A stretch of DNA of 64,000 nt, taken from the NCBI GenBank assembly GCA_963971425.1, contig OZ020518.1, forward strand, positions 18,232,990 through 18,296,989, given 5' to 3'. Below are positions 22,625 to 34,404 of this stretch, in pieces (the stretch's first letter is position 1; each line of letters begins with the position of its first letter). Source of the stretch: Bryoerythrophyllum caledonicum (lineage: Eukaryota; Streptophyta; Bryopsida; Pottiales; Pottiaceae). Below the pieces are notes generated by a model. The model had not been told where the DNA came from. It saw only the letters and a list, made by a program, of their open reading frames with translations, and ran no database searches. The translations under genes and the position numbers were made by a program.

Positions 22625-22689
22625 CTAATCGCAAAAAATGCCAATATTCAAGCCCGAAAAATAACCACAAAATATTCGAAAGATAATAT

Positions 22690-24865
22690 TAAAAAAGCCA
22701 TCTCAAAATTCAGACAACTATACCAAACTAGCCCTAAGTAAACAAATAGAAAAGTCTTTAAAAAACTAGAAACTCCACCTCTAGATTGTATCACCGATCA
22801 ATATAATAACATTCTAACTAGCCCGGAAGACATTGCAAACGAAATATACAACCAACAAACAAAAATAAATAGACCCACAGTACCAACATGCAACTATCAA
22901 CCACAACACTCAGTCGAATGCACATGTGCAGTACGTCAATACCCATGGCATGACCTCGATGGATTTATTTTAGACAAACAAGGTGAAACCGAAATTCCAT
23001 TACACACATACTTCAATAGAACTATATATGACACATGTCTCCACAACCTCGGAAACAACAAAGCCCCAGGGCCAGACAACATACCAAATTCCATACTCAA
23101 ACACATGCCCCCAAGATATAATAAATTAATATTTCTATTCTTTTCTCATTGCTATAAACAAAAACAAATACCAGCCTCATGGAAAACAAGTGCAACAATC
23201 TTACTATACAAAAAAGGTGACCCCTCCATTCTACCAAACCATAGACCAATTGCACTAGCCAATACAACATATAAACTCTTCACCAGTACACTCACCTATA
23301 TACTATCCTCATACGGAGAAAAATTCAAAATTCTACACGATAGCCAAGAAGGATTTAGAGCAGAAAGAAGTACCTCTAGACAAATACAAACAATAATAGC
23401 TGCACTAGAAGACGCAAAATTCACAAACCAAGACATATATGTATTATATGTCGACTTCAAAAATGCATTTGGATCTATAGACCACGCCCGGCTATTAGCA
23501 ATAATGACTGATGTTGGATACCCTAAAGATGCAACTACACTAGTTGGAAATATATATACTCACAATCATCTACTTACTACACATGAGAGCATTTTGGAAA
23601 AACTAAGTCCATCCCCATCCATAGAGGCACTATACAAGGAGACACCCTCAGCCCATACCTATTCATAATATTCCTAGAGCCACTACTTAGATGGCTAGAA
23701 CGAGGCAACTATGGATATACGTTTGGTACATCACAAATTACCATAAACTCCGCTGCATATGCCGATGACCTTGCTATTATAACTAACAAAATAAAATCTC
23801 TACAAACACAAATCGATAAAATCGATAGATACTGTAAATGGACTGGTATGGACATAGGCGTCCCAAAATGCGTTGCTACTGGATGCCCAAACAAATCCAA
23901 AATGAACCCAATCACATTTAAAGCCCTAATGCAAGCCTCTAACATTAATTACCATGGTCAACAAATCCCCATACTACACCAAAATGAAGCATATGTATAC
24001 CTAGACTATTGCAATTCAACATGCTATGTCGATACTCCTACATAAACGTAAACTTGAAAACAACCAACCCCTACCCGACGCTTCAAACCCCCCTTTATAG
24101 ATCTACAACCGCATTTGCATTTCACCGCACTTGCCCTCCCTCTTTTAGGACTTTTCGGAGCCTAGGGCCCTTTTTTTTTTTTTTTTTTTTTTTTTTCTGG
24201 TTACTGGTTACTGGGTACATAGTGTCCACCCTCGGAAGGGGGAAGTAGTTCCATACTACTAACCCATGCCCGGTGGGCATGGACTTAGTGGTGGAATGAA
24301 CGGGCACTTCACTCACGCCGGTCCCCTTCGGGGACCAGCGTTCTTCTTCTTCTTTATGTATACCTAGGCATAAACTTGGTCCCCTCTCTAAAATGGAAAA
24401 TCCAAACTCACACTACAACCACAAAACTCATTAAACAATGTAATGAATTAACAACATGCCCGGCCACTATGAAACAAAAAATTAAAATGGTTGACACCGT
24501 AATACGCCCAGGAGTAGCATACAACTTTTACGCAGTACCATACTCCATGCGAGCCATTAAAAAACTTGACCAAAAAATTAAAGCCATACAAAAAACCATA
24601 TGCGGAATGCCCAAATGCATGCCAAACGCAATAACCCAACTCCCACACAACCTATTTGGACTTGAAGCTTTCTCCCTAAAAAATGCCTATCTACGATGTA
24701 TTGGGGAATAACTACAAAACGCCCTAAATGACAAAGGTAGGCTCGGGAAAATATGTAATGGGCTCACTCATTATGTTCTTGCTCAATACGGTGGTGCCGA
24801 CAATATACCTAGAATTAAAAAAACGGATTGCATAAGATCACCAATAACACGCACACTCTTCTTAG
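22690..24865 (+). pseudogene. LINE reverse transcriptase region
   Basis: Motifs in order are NNKAPGPDNIPNSILK (about 23055), WKTSATILLYKKGDPSILPN (about 23178), SQEGFRAERST (about 23343), LYVDFKNAFGSIDHA (about 23440), GDTLSPYLFIIF (about 23640, in another frame) and YADDLAII with the catalytic Asp pair (23758). The thumb region continues after the nested insert at 24368 (NLVPSLKWKIQTH) to about 24860. The frame changes near 23630 and stops occur, so the enzyme is not intact. Confidence 0.85.
24005..24354 (+). mobile_element. nested 5'-truncated LINE copy
   Basis: It is flanked by exact 13-bp duplications TATGTATACCTAG (23992-24004 and 24355-24367). Its first about 95 bp resemble the 3' end of the same LINE ORF (compare 28540-28625: CTACATAAACG, GAAAACAACCAA, CCCCCCTT). 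A variable stretch with 26 T's (24171-24196) follows, then the conserved tail with (TTC)n. It is a recent insertion into an older copy of its own family. Confidence 0.85.
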
Positions 24866-25389
24866 GGGGTCTTTACACTAGTGACCAAGAGCCGGGATGG
24901 ATAATTCTCTTGGTCACGGCCCTTGGTCAAGAGCCATGACCAAGAGCCAACTTTCCCATCCATTGGTCACCAACAACAGTGTAAAGTGAACTTGGACCAT
25001 CCGAGCTTGTAACTTGATCCATGTGTTCATCCCTATGGTAGTAGAGAGAAACCACCAAGAAAATGTCAAAAAAATGCTCCAAGGCCATCAAATTAGCTCC
25101 TGAAAAAAGTGGACAGCACATGTTGGGCTTGTCAGATCTTGGTCACCCGGATTTTGCGGCTAGAGAACCTCTTTTGGTGGTCTCTCCGCATTATCCGGGT
25201 GACCACAAAACCTTATCCATTTCTGGACATGTAGGATTCCATGTCATTTTCTCATCCATTTTTAGTCTTGGTCACTTCCTCCTTTTATGGCTAGTGTAAA
25301 GTGTACTTGGACCGGCCGGCTCTTATCCTCCAATCATAGTGTAGAATTTCCCTTGGATACGGCCCTTGGTCACTAGTGTAAAGACCCCC
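24865..25389. mobile_element. 525-bp Harbinger-like MITE
   Basis: Ends are GGGGGTCTTTACACTAGTGA(CCAAG) and its reverse complement, with about 28 bp of near-perfect inverted repeat. It is flanked by TTA at 24862-24864 and 25390-25392. Removing it restores the LINE frame across the site. A TTA duplication suggests PIF/Harbinger. There is no transposase. Confidence 0.85.
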
Positions 25390-25392
25390 TTA

Positions 25393-27010
25393 TTAAAACA
25401 CGTAGCTAAAGCTCACCTTAAAAGCACACTTCCAAAGTTCCTTTTTAACTCTACACCATTAGAAACATCATGGAAACAAGAAGCACAAAACCATAACACA
25501 CTTAACGACCAACTATCTCAAAAACTTCTACACAAACTCCTCTCAAAAAACATTTTCGAACTAAAACAAATTACCCTACCAAATGGCACACACATCATGA
25601 ATAATGAGGACTTCAAAACCTTCCACTTCACTCCATCTAAACTATTCAAAAGCGCCCTAAAGATGGACAAACAATTGTTTTGCCATCCAACATGCCCCAC
25701 AACATGTGATACCACCTACAACATACATCCATACTCCTACACACTCCAGGACCCATTCATTACCACCAACAACAACCTCCTCCCAAGAACTACCCTATCA
25801 CCAATACACCCCCCAAACCCCATATATCCATACCACCCTCGCCCCCCAACATATATCACCAAAAATCCCACCACAAACCCCATCAATAACATCTTACAAC
25901 ATAAACATATACAACATATAGATATTAACAGAATACAAAATAACTACACAAAATACCTATGCCAATGGCAACACAACAACAATACATTCAATAAATGGCT
26001 TCCACAAAGAAACCTCTTCCCAAGACACGACCACAACACTTCCACAAATAACACCAAAAAGCTAAAACAATATTACCAAAGAATCCAAAATAAATTCTAC
26101 TTGGAGATAATTCAAACCCACCACCCTCAAGAACAACTACAAGACTCTAGATCTGTGACTCCACCTATAATCATCCCACTCCTAAACATCTACACAACGG
26201 AATGTAATCCCGAAAAAGTTATTATCTCAATTCCAAACACAATCAAAATAGAGAACGATCAAGCCCATCTATATGAAGCAAATGGCCAACATTTTCACAC
26301 TATTCCCACTACTAGACTCCAATGGCTATGGAACCAATACAACATGAAACTACAAACTCCTACAAACATTGAACCAGCAACCCAACCATTTGAAACCGAA
26401 TTAATTTGGCTATATCAAAGATATAAATACCGCATTCCAAAAAATAACCCCCTCAAAAGCGCACAATACACAATACCCACACTTATTCTAGATTCACTAA
26501 TCTCATCCTTTAACATAGAACAATCATACTTCTCCTCTCCCGTCACATGCTCCACCAAATTAAAAAAATTCTACTCACACTTTGAAAGAGATAAAATATT
26601 TGGCTCCTTGGGTAAGGCCTTTGACTATAAATGGGCCGGTATGGATATGGCTCACCCCCACAATGAAGAGGAAACACAACAAGCAATACACTAGGCCCGT
26701 CTTGCTACTAAAAATGACCCGCAACACATATCTACACTCATTATCACACTAGACAAAAATTGGTATCAAAACTTTAATCCACAAGCAAGTCCATTTGCAG
26801 ACTCCCATATAATTGCTACATTTGAGGCAGGCACAATTACATACGAAGAACCTACTATCCCACCTAAACTAAAAAAGCCCAGAACTGAACCATCTACATT
26901 ACAAGTAATATGCGTCCACCAAAACCAGACCCTTGGCACCCTAGCACAACTTGCAGAACTCACCACCATAGCAAAAACCCTTAACATAAACCGACCACAC
27001 ACAAAGTTGG
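25393..27010 (+). pseudogene. LINE spacer with adenine-methyltransferase-like segment
   Basis: This region of about 540 residues between the RT thumb and RNase H is open from 25393 to 26692, and after one stop continues to about 27010. It holds a Cys/His cluster FCHPTCPTTCD (about 25677) and a Pro/Thr/Asn-rich stretch. Then comes SHFERDKIFGSLGKAF, W-A-G-M-D-M-A-H-P-H-N-E-E, IHxARLATKN, LIITLDKNWYQN and ATFEAGTITY (about 26575-26850). The spacing recalls bacteriophage-type and PCIF1-type adenine methyltransferases (FGSLGxAF, WxGxxxxNPPF/Y, LPxxxxxxWF). The NPPF/Y position here reads AHPHN, so the catalytic motif looks lost or different. The match is from memory of the family and is tentative. 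Confidence 0.45.
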
Positions 27011-28230
27011 CCACACCCACACCTATACCAACACCTGTGAACAAAAACAGAAAATGGTCGTACCTAAATTACAACAACAACACACTAGATTATAGTTTAC
27101 CACCCCCACCCCTCCCAGACTTCCAAACTATTACCTCACCAAAATTTGACCCCGTATACAGCTACTATACCGATGGATCCTTCAAACCACCAGAACAGAT
27201 TAGCCCAGGCAATTGGCGTAGGGAAAAAGCAGAATATGGAATATTCAACCCTATTAAAGAAATCAAATTAGCCAAAAGATTGCATGGATTACAAAATATC
27301 CTTAGAGCAGAACTAATGGCTATACATAAAACACTAGAAATCGTCTCAACAAAATACAACAATGAACTGGTACACATATTTACAGATTGCATTAGCGCAC
27401 TGTACTTATTAAACACCCAAATAACACATCCTACCTCCCATAATAGTCACCCCGACCAAATCATACTAGAATCAATGGTCCAAATGATACTAAAACGAGG
27501 ACAAATCACAACCTTCCACAAAATCCGAGCCCATGCTAATATTAATGGCAATGAACAAGCGGATAAACTTGCAAAAGAAGGAAGAGAAAAATCACATAAA
27601 AATGCCAAAGACCCACATGAACACGCCCACGCCACCCCTTACTATTTCCAAAAAGAAGATTGACCCTCCAAAGAAGACACCCCCGATTAAGGCCCGGTTA
27701 GATTCCTGAGCAAATACCTCAAAAAACAAGACTTCTATAACAATCTTGACACAATCACAGACAACTTTCCTAACATAGAAAAATGGACTAACAACAATGA
27801 CATAGACAATGAACTCTCTACAAATTTTTGGAAAAACCCCATCATCACCGATTCACAAATAACATGCATTATCAAATTCCGTACCGGTCAATACATGGGA
27901 AACGCCCGTAAACAACTCTTCTTTGGAATTGAAAGATTTCCATCCATAACATGCCCCATATGCCCCTCTACGGACCCCGATACATGGCTACATGTTTTAC
28001 TCAAATGCCAAAACCACCACATACACTCCCTAATTGTTAAAAGACATAACAAAGCGGTATGGGAAATTCGAAAACTAATTACCTCTTACAATAAATCGAG
28101 ATGTTTTAGACTAATGAACGCCGACACTTTTAATAACAATGCACAAGAAAATACAGTCCCCCCCTGGCTACTCCCATGTTCTTGTATGACCCAAAGATGT
28201 CATTGCAACGCTAGGCTCAAACCGACATCC
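27011..28230 (+). pseudogene. LINE RNase H and CCHC-like finger
   Basis: RNase H motifs are YYTDGSF (about 27166), NILRAELMAIHKTLE (about 27297), IFTDCISALYLL (about 27377) and HANINGNEQADKLAKEG (about 27533), which supply the DEDD acidic residues. After a stop at 27661 and a frame change, a zinc-binding C-P-I-C...H...C...H pattern follows (CPICPSTDPDTWLHVLLKC, about 27954). RNase H in plant LINEs is known; the order here is normal for I-like and related clades. Confidence 0.8.
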
Positions 28231-28639
28231 TCTGTGTTAAAGGTTTATCATATAAAGACCCACCACCCGTTAACATCAACCAAGACAACACCATTCAATT
28301 CATTGAATTCACATATTGCAACGATAGATTTTCCCCGGAAACAATCCAAAATAAAATAGATAAATACCAACCCCTTATTAACGACATCACCGCCCTTGGA
28401 TGGAATGTTGACCCCCTTATTGTAATCACATCCGGCGCTCGTGCCACCACCTTTATCCCATCTATGAAAACTCTAGAAGATACATTTAAGATACCCATTG
28501 AAACAATTAAAAACTCCTTTAAAAACATTAACACCATTGCTATTCAATATGCCATGTCCATTCTTCTACATAAACGCAAAATCGAAAACAACCAAGCCCT
28601 CCCAGATACACAGTACCCCCCTTAACATTTTCCCCGCCC

Positions 28640-28803
28640 TGACTTTTCATGACTAGTTGGTTTTGAGGTCTTTGACTACTTGCTTGGTTGTGTGGTTGGT
28701 TCGCTGGCTACTTGCTTGGTTGTGTGGTTGGTTCGCTGGCTACTTGCTTGGTTAGTGATTAGTTGGTTGATTGATTGGTTTGTGGTTCTTTGGCTACTTG
28801 TTG
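28640..28803. repeat. minisatellite in the LINE 3' region
   Basis: A unit of about 32 bp with GGCTACTTGCTTGGTTGTG and TGGTTGGTTCGC occurs two to three times, followed by degenerate TTGGTTGATTGATTGG. It lies between the LINE coding end and the conserved tail. Confidence 0.7.
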
Positions 28804-28944
28804 CATAGTGTCTACCCTCGAGAGAGGGAGGTAGTTCCAGCTTACTAATTCCTTGTCTAGTGGGCATGGTCTTAGTAGTGGAACGAACAGACACTTTATT
28901 CACGCCGGCCTCCCTGGGAGACCGGAGTTCTTCTTCTGTTGCAA

Positions 28945-31900
28945 CTACTCCAATGGTGAGGCGGCTTGTACAAACATCTCCGATACAGTAACGAAAGTAA
29001 AGACGGAGGCAAGCGCAAAAGATCTTGAAATTACGCAACTGGTGTCTGATATGAGGGACTTAAAGTTGTTCCTGCTTTAAGGTCAAAATAATTCACATTC
29101 TAAGAGCCCTATGTCGGATAACAAAGTGAGCAACAATCGATTGGTCTAGTTTGTGACATGCCATGGTTGCGGGAAAAAGGGACATTATAGGAGTGATTGC
29201 CCAGAAGCAGAAAAATTACCCTCTGCAAAGTTGGCCGAAGTAAATCTGTTACAGGTAGCAAGCGAGCCACGCGTTGTTGAAGAAGAGCCTGAGGTGATGA
29301 CTACCAAACGCGGAAGACATCTCAGAGACTGCGAATTTATTAAGCCTCATAGCAGCAAACGCTCCAACTCGAAGCTGCGCGTCAAAGAGCGCCGATCGCG
29401 AAGACGGATCGGGATTGATGACTTGCTAATTAGTCAAGGTGAGGAGGAATATTCTATTTTACGAGACTTGGGACATCAGTCTACAAATATAACTGTGGGA
29501 CAATTGATTGCACGTTGCCCGTCTTTTCAAAAAGAACTTCGGCAAGGCATCAACAGCCAAAGGAGAGGATCAATTGCAAAAGTGCATGTAGCTGACAAAA
29601 CTAAGGGCAACCTTAAATCACCTCAAGTGGAAGTCACAGTCAATGGTTGCGAAGGATGCGGGTGCTTGACCGGTGGAGGTGCTCTAGTTAACGTTATTTC
29701 GACATGGTTCATGAACGACGTAGGTCTCACACCAAACAAAAATTCTACGTTGAGGCTAAAAGCTGCTGTAGATCAAAGGTGCGTCCGATCGATGGGTGAG
29801 TTGAACCAAATACCAATTACAGTGAATGGTGTAACAATTAAGATTGACTTCCATGTGCTTGATATTTCAATCGGCAAAGGCGGGTACCCTATAATACTTG
29901 GAAGGCTGTGGCTTTGCCAAGAACGGGCTGTGAATTATTGGGAAAAAAAGAGAATGAAGATCGGATCTCCCTTAAATCGCGTCAGTATTCAAGTTATTCC
30001 AGAACCTGGGGCTCGTGGCAAAAGAGACAATCGTGAAGCAAAATCTTATACTGAGAGCGATGAATCATCATGGGGAACCGATGTGACTACAAATTTGAGC
30101 AAAGACTCCGAAGAATTGAAAGATGAGCTTTATGCTATAGAAGTTCTACCACAATTAATGAGCAGCTCCATGGATCATTTAGAGGATCTGAACATAATCA
30201 CAATGCGAAGTGAGACACTATTGAAGATTGTGAAGTTGGTGCCTACTCTAACGCCACATGAGAGAGCCAAACTGGAAGCGGTAGTATGCAAATTTGCCAA
30301 GTTGTTTGTGTCGTTGCACTGCGACCTCCCAACAATAACGCTAGAGGAACACAAGATTGAGTTATCGAGTGATGCAAAACCGGTTCGTGCAAAACAGAGG
30401 AGAATGACTCCTAATCGAATGGCTATATTACGAGCCGAACTGGACAGGTTGTTAGAAGGGGGCTTTATAACGAAAGTAAAGAACACGGAGTGGGTTACTC
30501 CCATGGTCATAGTACCTAAAAAAGGAGGAAAGTAGTGTGTCTGTGTCAACTATAAGGCCCTGAATAAATTTACAAAGAAGGATCGCCAACCCCTATCGCA
30601 CATAGATGAACTACTTGACGAGGTTGCAGGGCATGATATGTATTCATTTTGTGACGGTTATGCGGGCTACCATCAAGTCCGAGTTCATCCGGACAGTGTG
30701 TTGTATACAACCTTTACCACCCCGTGGGGGACATACGCATATCTCAGAATGACTTTCGGCCTTTGCAACGCTAGGGGTACGTTTCAGAGGCTTCGATTAA
30801 AAATATTTGACCCGCTCATAGGGAAATTCATAAGAGTTTATTTAGATGACTTTGCCGTGTACGGATCGCGCAGTAATCATGTGGAAAATGTGCGAGCCAC
30901 CTTCCAAAAACTACGTGATCATGGGTGTTCGTTAAGTCCAGAAAAATGTCGGCTTGGATTTGAGGAGGGACAATTACTAGGCCACGTCGTATTCCCAGGA
31001 GGCATGAAAGTGGATCCCGAGAAGGTTATGAGAATATTGGAAATGAATGCGCCAACAAATCAAGAACAAGGTGGGAGGCTGTAGGGGACAACTATATATC
31101 ATAATAGGTTTATACCTAACCTCGCAGGCATTGGACGTCCAATTAGTGCATTAATCTGCAAATCCAACACTTTTGCATGGAACGAGGAGCACAAACAAGC
31201 CTTCAACTTCATCAAGACGAGGTTGGCGAGCGATCCGGTCGTTAAACATCCTGATTGGGCTTGACTCTTCATCTTAAATCCTTTGGCATCGGAAGTTTCA
31301 GTAGCTGCACTATTATTACAGAATGATGATTCTGGTCGTGCACAGTCAGTGTATTACGGTAGCCGCTTAATGACAACTTATGAACTGAAGTATACAGCTT
31401 AGGAGAAACTTGGAGTGTCACTTTTGTTCGCTTGCAATAAGTTTCGGCACTATCTGCTAGCCAGCCCGTTCTCTGTTCTAGTGCAATGCAAGTATGACGG
31501 TTTGAAGCAGCTTGTCCAACAAGCAAATCCTAAGGGCAAAATAGCGAGGCTCATGGTGGCACTCCAAGCTTATGACTTAGAAATTAAAACCGAGAAAGGA
31601 ACCCGTGCCAAACATGTAGGCTTGATTCTGGAGTTGGGACAACCACATGTGGGAGAAGACCGTGCATTGTCTGATGAAGCAGAATGCCACATGATTCGCG
31701 ATACCTTTGCAGAATCCAACTTCTTTTACGATGAGATTAAAGAATACTTGGTAAATTTGAGATTGCCGGAAGAAGCGACTATTTCTCAGAGGAATAAAAT
31801 TTGCAGAATGACCCTCACTTATATTGTTATCGATGACGAGTTGTACAAAGTCGGAAAAGATGGCATCTTGCACAGAGCATTAATGAAGCCCGAGGTTGCT

Positions 31901-33060
31901 CGTGTTTTACAAGACTGTTACGAGGGAACGTGTAGCGGACACTTTGCAAAATATCACGATTCGCAAGGTGCTACAAGCAGGATAATTCTGGCCCAGTATG
32001 TTTGCGGATGCAAATTAATATTGCCGCAGCTGTCCGCAATGTTAATTCTATGGAAGAAGAGTAGTCTCTTATGGTGAGCTCCACCCCATTTATCCCACCG
32101 GAGTATTCGAGAAGTGGGGGGTAGATTTTATCGGGCCTTTGCCTCTTACCGCCAAACGAAACACGTATCTCATTGTGGCAGCCGATTACTTATCTAAGTG
32201 GACCGAGGCTGCTCGAGTTAAGAAGTGCAATAAAAAAACAACAGTGGAATTTATGTTCAATCAAATTATATGTCGTTATGGTTGTCCACTGGAGATAATC
32301 ACGGATGAGGGAACTTATTTTGCTAACGAGTTAGTAGCCGGCTTGCTCAAGAAAATGTCTGTGAAGCACCGTCGTGCCACGCCGTACTATCCTCAAGCTA
32401 TAGGCCTTGTGGAGAAGACGAACAAAATAGTGTTTGGAATCATTCGCAAGGTAGTCCTCGAGAAATGCCGCGAGTGGGACCAACATGTCGGAGAAGCGTT
32501 CTGGGCATATCGGACCGCATGTAAGACCTCGATGGGCTTTACACCTTTCCAACTAGCGTTCAGCTTCGAAGCAATCATGCCCATTGAACTCGAACTTAGT
32601 TCACTGAGAACCACCATTCATCACCAGTTAAATGAGCAAGAGTCGGTTAATGAGAGACTGATGTTGTTGGAAACACTCGATGAAACGAGACGCCATGCAT
32701 TGTAGAATTACAAAACCTTGCAAACAAAGAGAAAGACAAGACACGACAATGTGAGATAGACAATCTCGTTTTCCTGTGGCGATTTGGTCCTCATGGTAGA
32801 CCACTGGTTATCTTAGCAGCATGGTTTGAAATTCAAGCCGAAATGGAGTGGGCCATATGTGATACATCAGAGCTTTGACAATGGAACATATACGTTAAGC
32901 TTACGTGTCGGAGAAATTCTTCGAAAAATATATAATGGATCTAAACTAAAGCTTTATCGACATCAAAATGTGCAGTCTCAGTTTGCAGCGGATGCTCCTG
33001 AGCTTGGGGAGGAGGTGAATAACCAATAAACTCAGTAAGGACGTGTTGATTAAGTATGAG
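28945..33060 (+). mobile_element. broken Ty3/gypsy retrotransposon
   Basis: Recognisable parts in order: end of gag with a CCHC knuckle (CHGCGKKGHYRSDC, about 29159), a protease-like segment (about 29600-29920), reverse transcriptase (about 30390-31060; MYSFCDGYAGYHQVRVHP, VYLDDFAVYGS), RNase H (about 31270-31640), integrase zinc and core regions (about 31870-32700; LPLTAKRNTYLIVAADYLSK, WTEAARVKKC) and a C-terminal KPKWSGPYVI motif (about 32832). The order is that of Ty3/gypsy. It begins directly after the LINE tail and lacks the first part of gag; LTRs were not recognised. It has roughly half a dozen breaks and is a fossil. Confidence 0.85.
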
Positions 33061-33388
33061 CGACGTCAACTCGCATGGACTCCAAGTTTAAGTCACCTTC
33101 TCGATAGACTAGTTGCAGTTAATATACATTCAGTTAGTGTATGTTTGGTTACCATCATGTAATTACTGTTGTTACAAGAACTGGGTCCTCGTAAACCACG
33201 AGAGCTCGGGATTATAAGCATGACCCTTGGCATTCCGGACCACCCCGACTGAAGTGCAAGGACGTGGTCGTAGTGATGGAGGACTCGGATCTCAATGTAA
33301 CTTATGTGGAACATGAACAAAAGTATGGTTATATGTGTTAGTCAATGAGGTAAGGTCTGATATCATTTTATCGTATCATCCATACCTT
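33061..33388. other. stretch between gypsy remnant and MITE
   Basis: No gene recognised. It may be the 3' untranslated part of the gypsy element. Confidence 0.3.
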
Positions 33389-33392
33389 GGTA

Positions 33393-34004
33393 GGGTGAAA
33401 GTCCACTAAGGTGGTATATTTATAGTGTCACAAATGGTTTTGGAAAGAGTCACGAACCTTCTTTTGCTGCATAGTGCAAATGTGGGATTGATCTTGGAAT
33501 TCTATTGATGGAATGTGATAGTTGCCTTGATTTAGTGTCTAGGAACTCCAAAAATGTTGAGTTCTGACTTACGGTTTGGCCAATATAGGTATATCTTTCA
33601 TCAGTATATACCTGTCACAAGTATATGACATTTGCCAAATATACCTGTTTTGAGAGTTCTAGGAAGTCAAATACTTCAAAAGTTTTGGGACACATCCACG
33701 CCATAATGTGTTCATATATTATAATCGAAAATTCTAGATCGGAAACTTATTTTCACTTTTATTGCTAAAAAACGAAATATTTCTTCAAGGCTCCCAAAAT
33801 AGGACTCAGTGTTGATTTTTTCTTTGATTTCTTATCCAATCAGATACATCATGCATAGATCTATCTTGAAACATACTTTTTTTTTGAAGAAAAACCTTTT
33901 TTTCCCATCAAATTGGGCAAAATAAAGTTTTTTTGTCCAAAAAAATATACTTTCGGGTATATTTTTTTTGCCCAAAAGTGAGTAACCCTAGCTGACTTCT
34001 ACCC
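33393..34004 (+). mobile_element. 612-bp MITE with 4-bp target duplication (copy B)
   Basis: This is the second copy of the element at 1161-1770, in opposite orientation and more than 85 percent identical by eye. It starts GGGTGAAAGTCCACTAAGG and ends CTGACTTCTACCC. It is flanked by GGTA at 33389-33392 and 34005-34008. Different duplications in the two copies show independent insertions. Confidence 0.8.
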
Positions 34005-34404
34005 GGTACCACAATCCATGTGTATGATCCTTTACAACACCATTTTTGATAAAAGTGCAAGCGCCATAATAAAAGTGTGTACGCAGAAAGTGTGTATGAA
34101 ATTTTTAGATAGTGCCCAAATTTGTACAAAAAGGTGTTTTTTTTTCAAACAAAAGTTTCCTTAGGACATGCACAATGGGAGAGATTGCATCATGAAGCAG
34201 TCACGGTGGATGTGACATCCAAATTCAAATACATTCTAATTTTCATTTTTAGTGCATCATCGACAAGTTGATTATCTACGGCATTTAGGTTCTACTGCAA
34301 TTCTAGGGCTACATAAGCTTTCTTGATAGGTCTGTAGATTGTAGGGTTACAAAAGCTTTCTTGATGGGTCTGTAGATTGTACAACATATGTTCACACTCA
34401 TCAA
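34005..34404. other. intergenic stretch with short duplication
   Basis: At about 34308-34380 a unit with CATAAGCTTTCTTGAT / ACAAAAGCTTTCTTGAT and GGTCTGTAGATTGTA is present twice in tandem. No gene. Confidence 0.4.

Larger units (their letters stand above)
22626..28936 (+). mobile_element. LINE with RNase H, nested insertions and (TTC)n tail
   Basis: A plus-strand non-LTR element. Coding similarity starts next to the CCB1 exon (about 22626), passes through reverse transcriptase, a long spacer, RNase H and a CCHC-like finger, and ends in a 3' region with minisatellite and a 130-bp conserved tail finishing in (TTC)3. The endonuclease is missing from this copy. A 350-bp LINE copy (24005-24354) and a 525-bp MITE (24865-25389) are inserted in it. 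There are a few stops and frame changes, for example between 23600 and 23700 and after 26692. No target duplication was found around the whole element, so its left end may be rearranged. Confidence 0.85.

Noticed and set aside
24171-24196. Run of 26 T's as the poly-A tail of a minus-strand SINE
   Set aside because: The 13-bp duplications place the run inside a 350-bp plus-strand LINE copy whose tail is (TTC)n.
1161-34004. The two 610-bp repeats as LTRs of one large retrotransposon
   Set aside because: They are in opposite orientation, lack TG/CA ends, and each has its own different 4-bp duplication, so they are independent MITE insertions.
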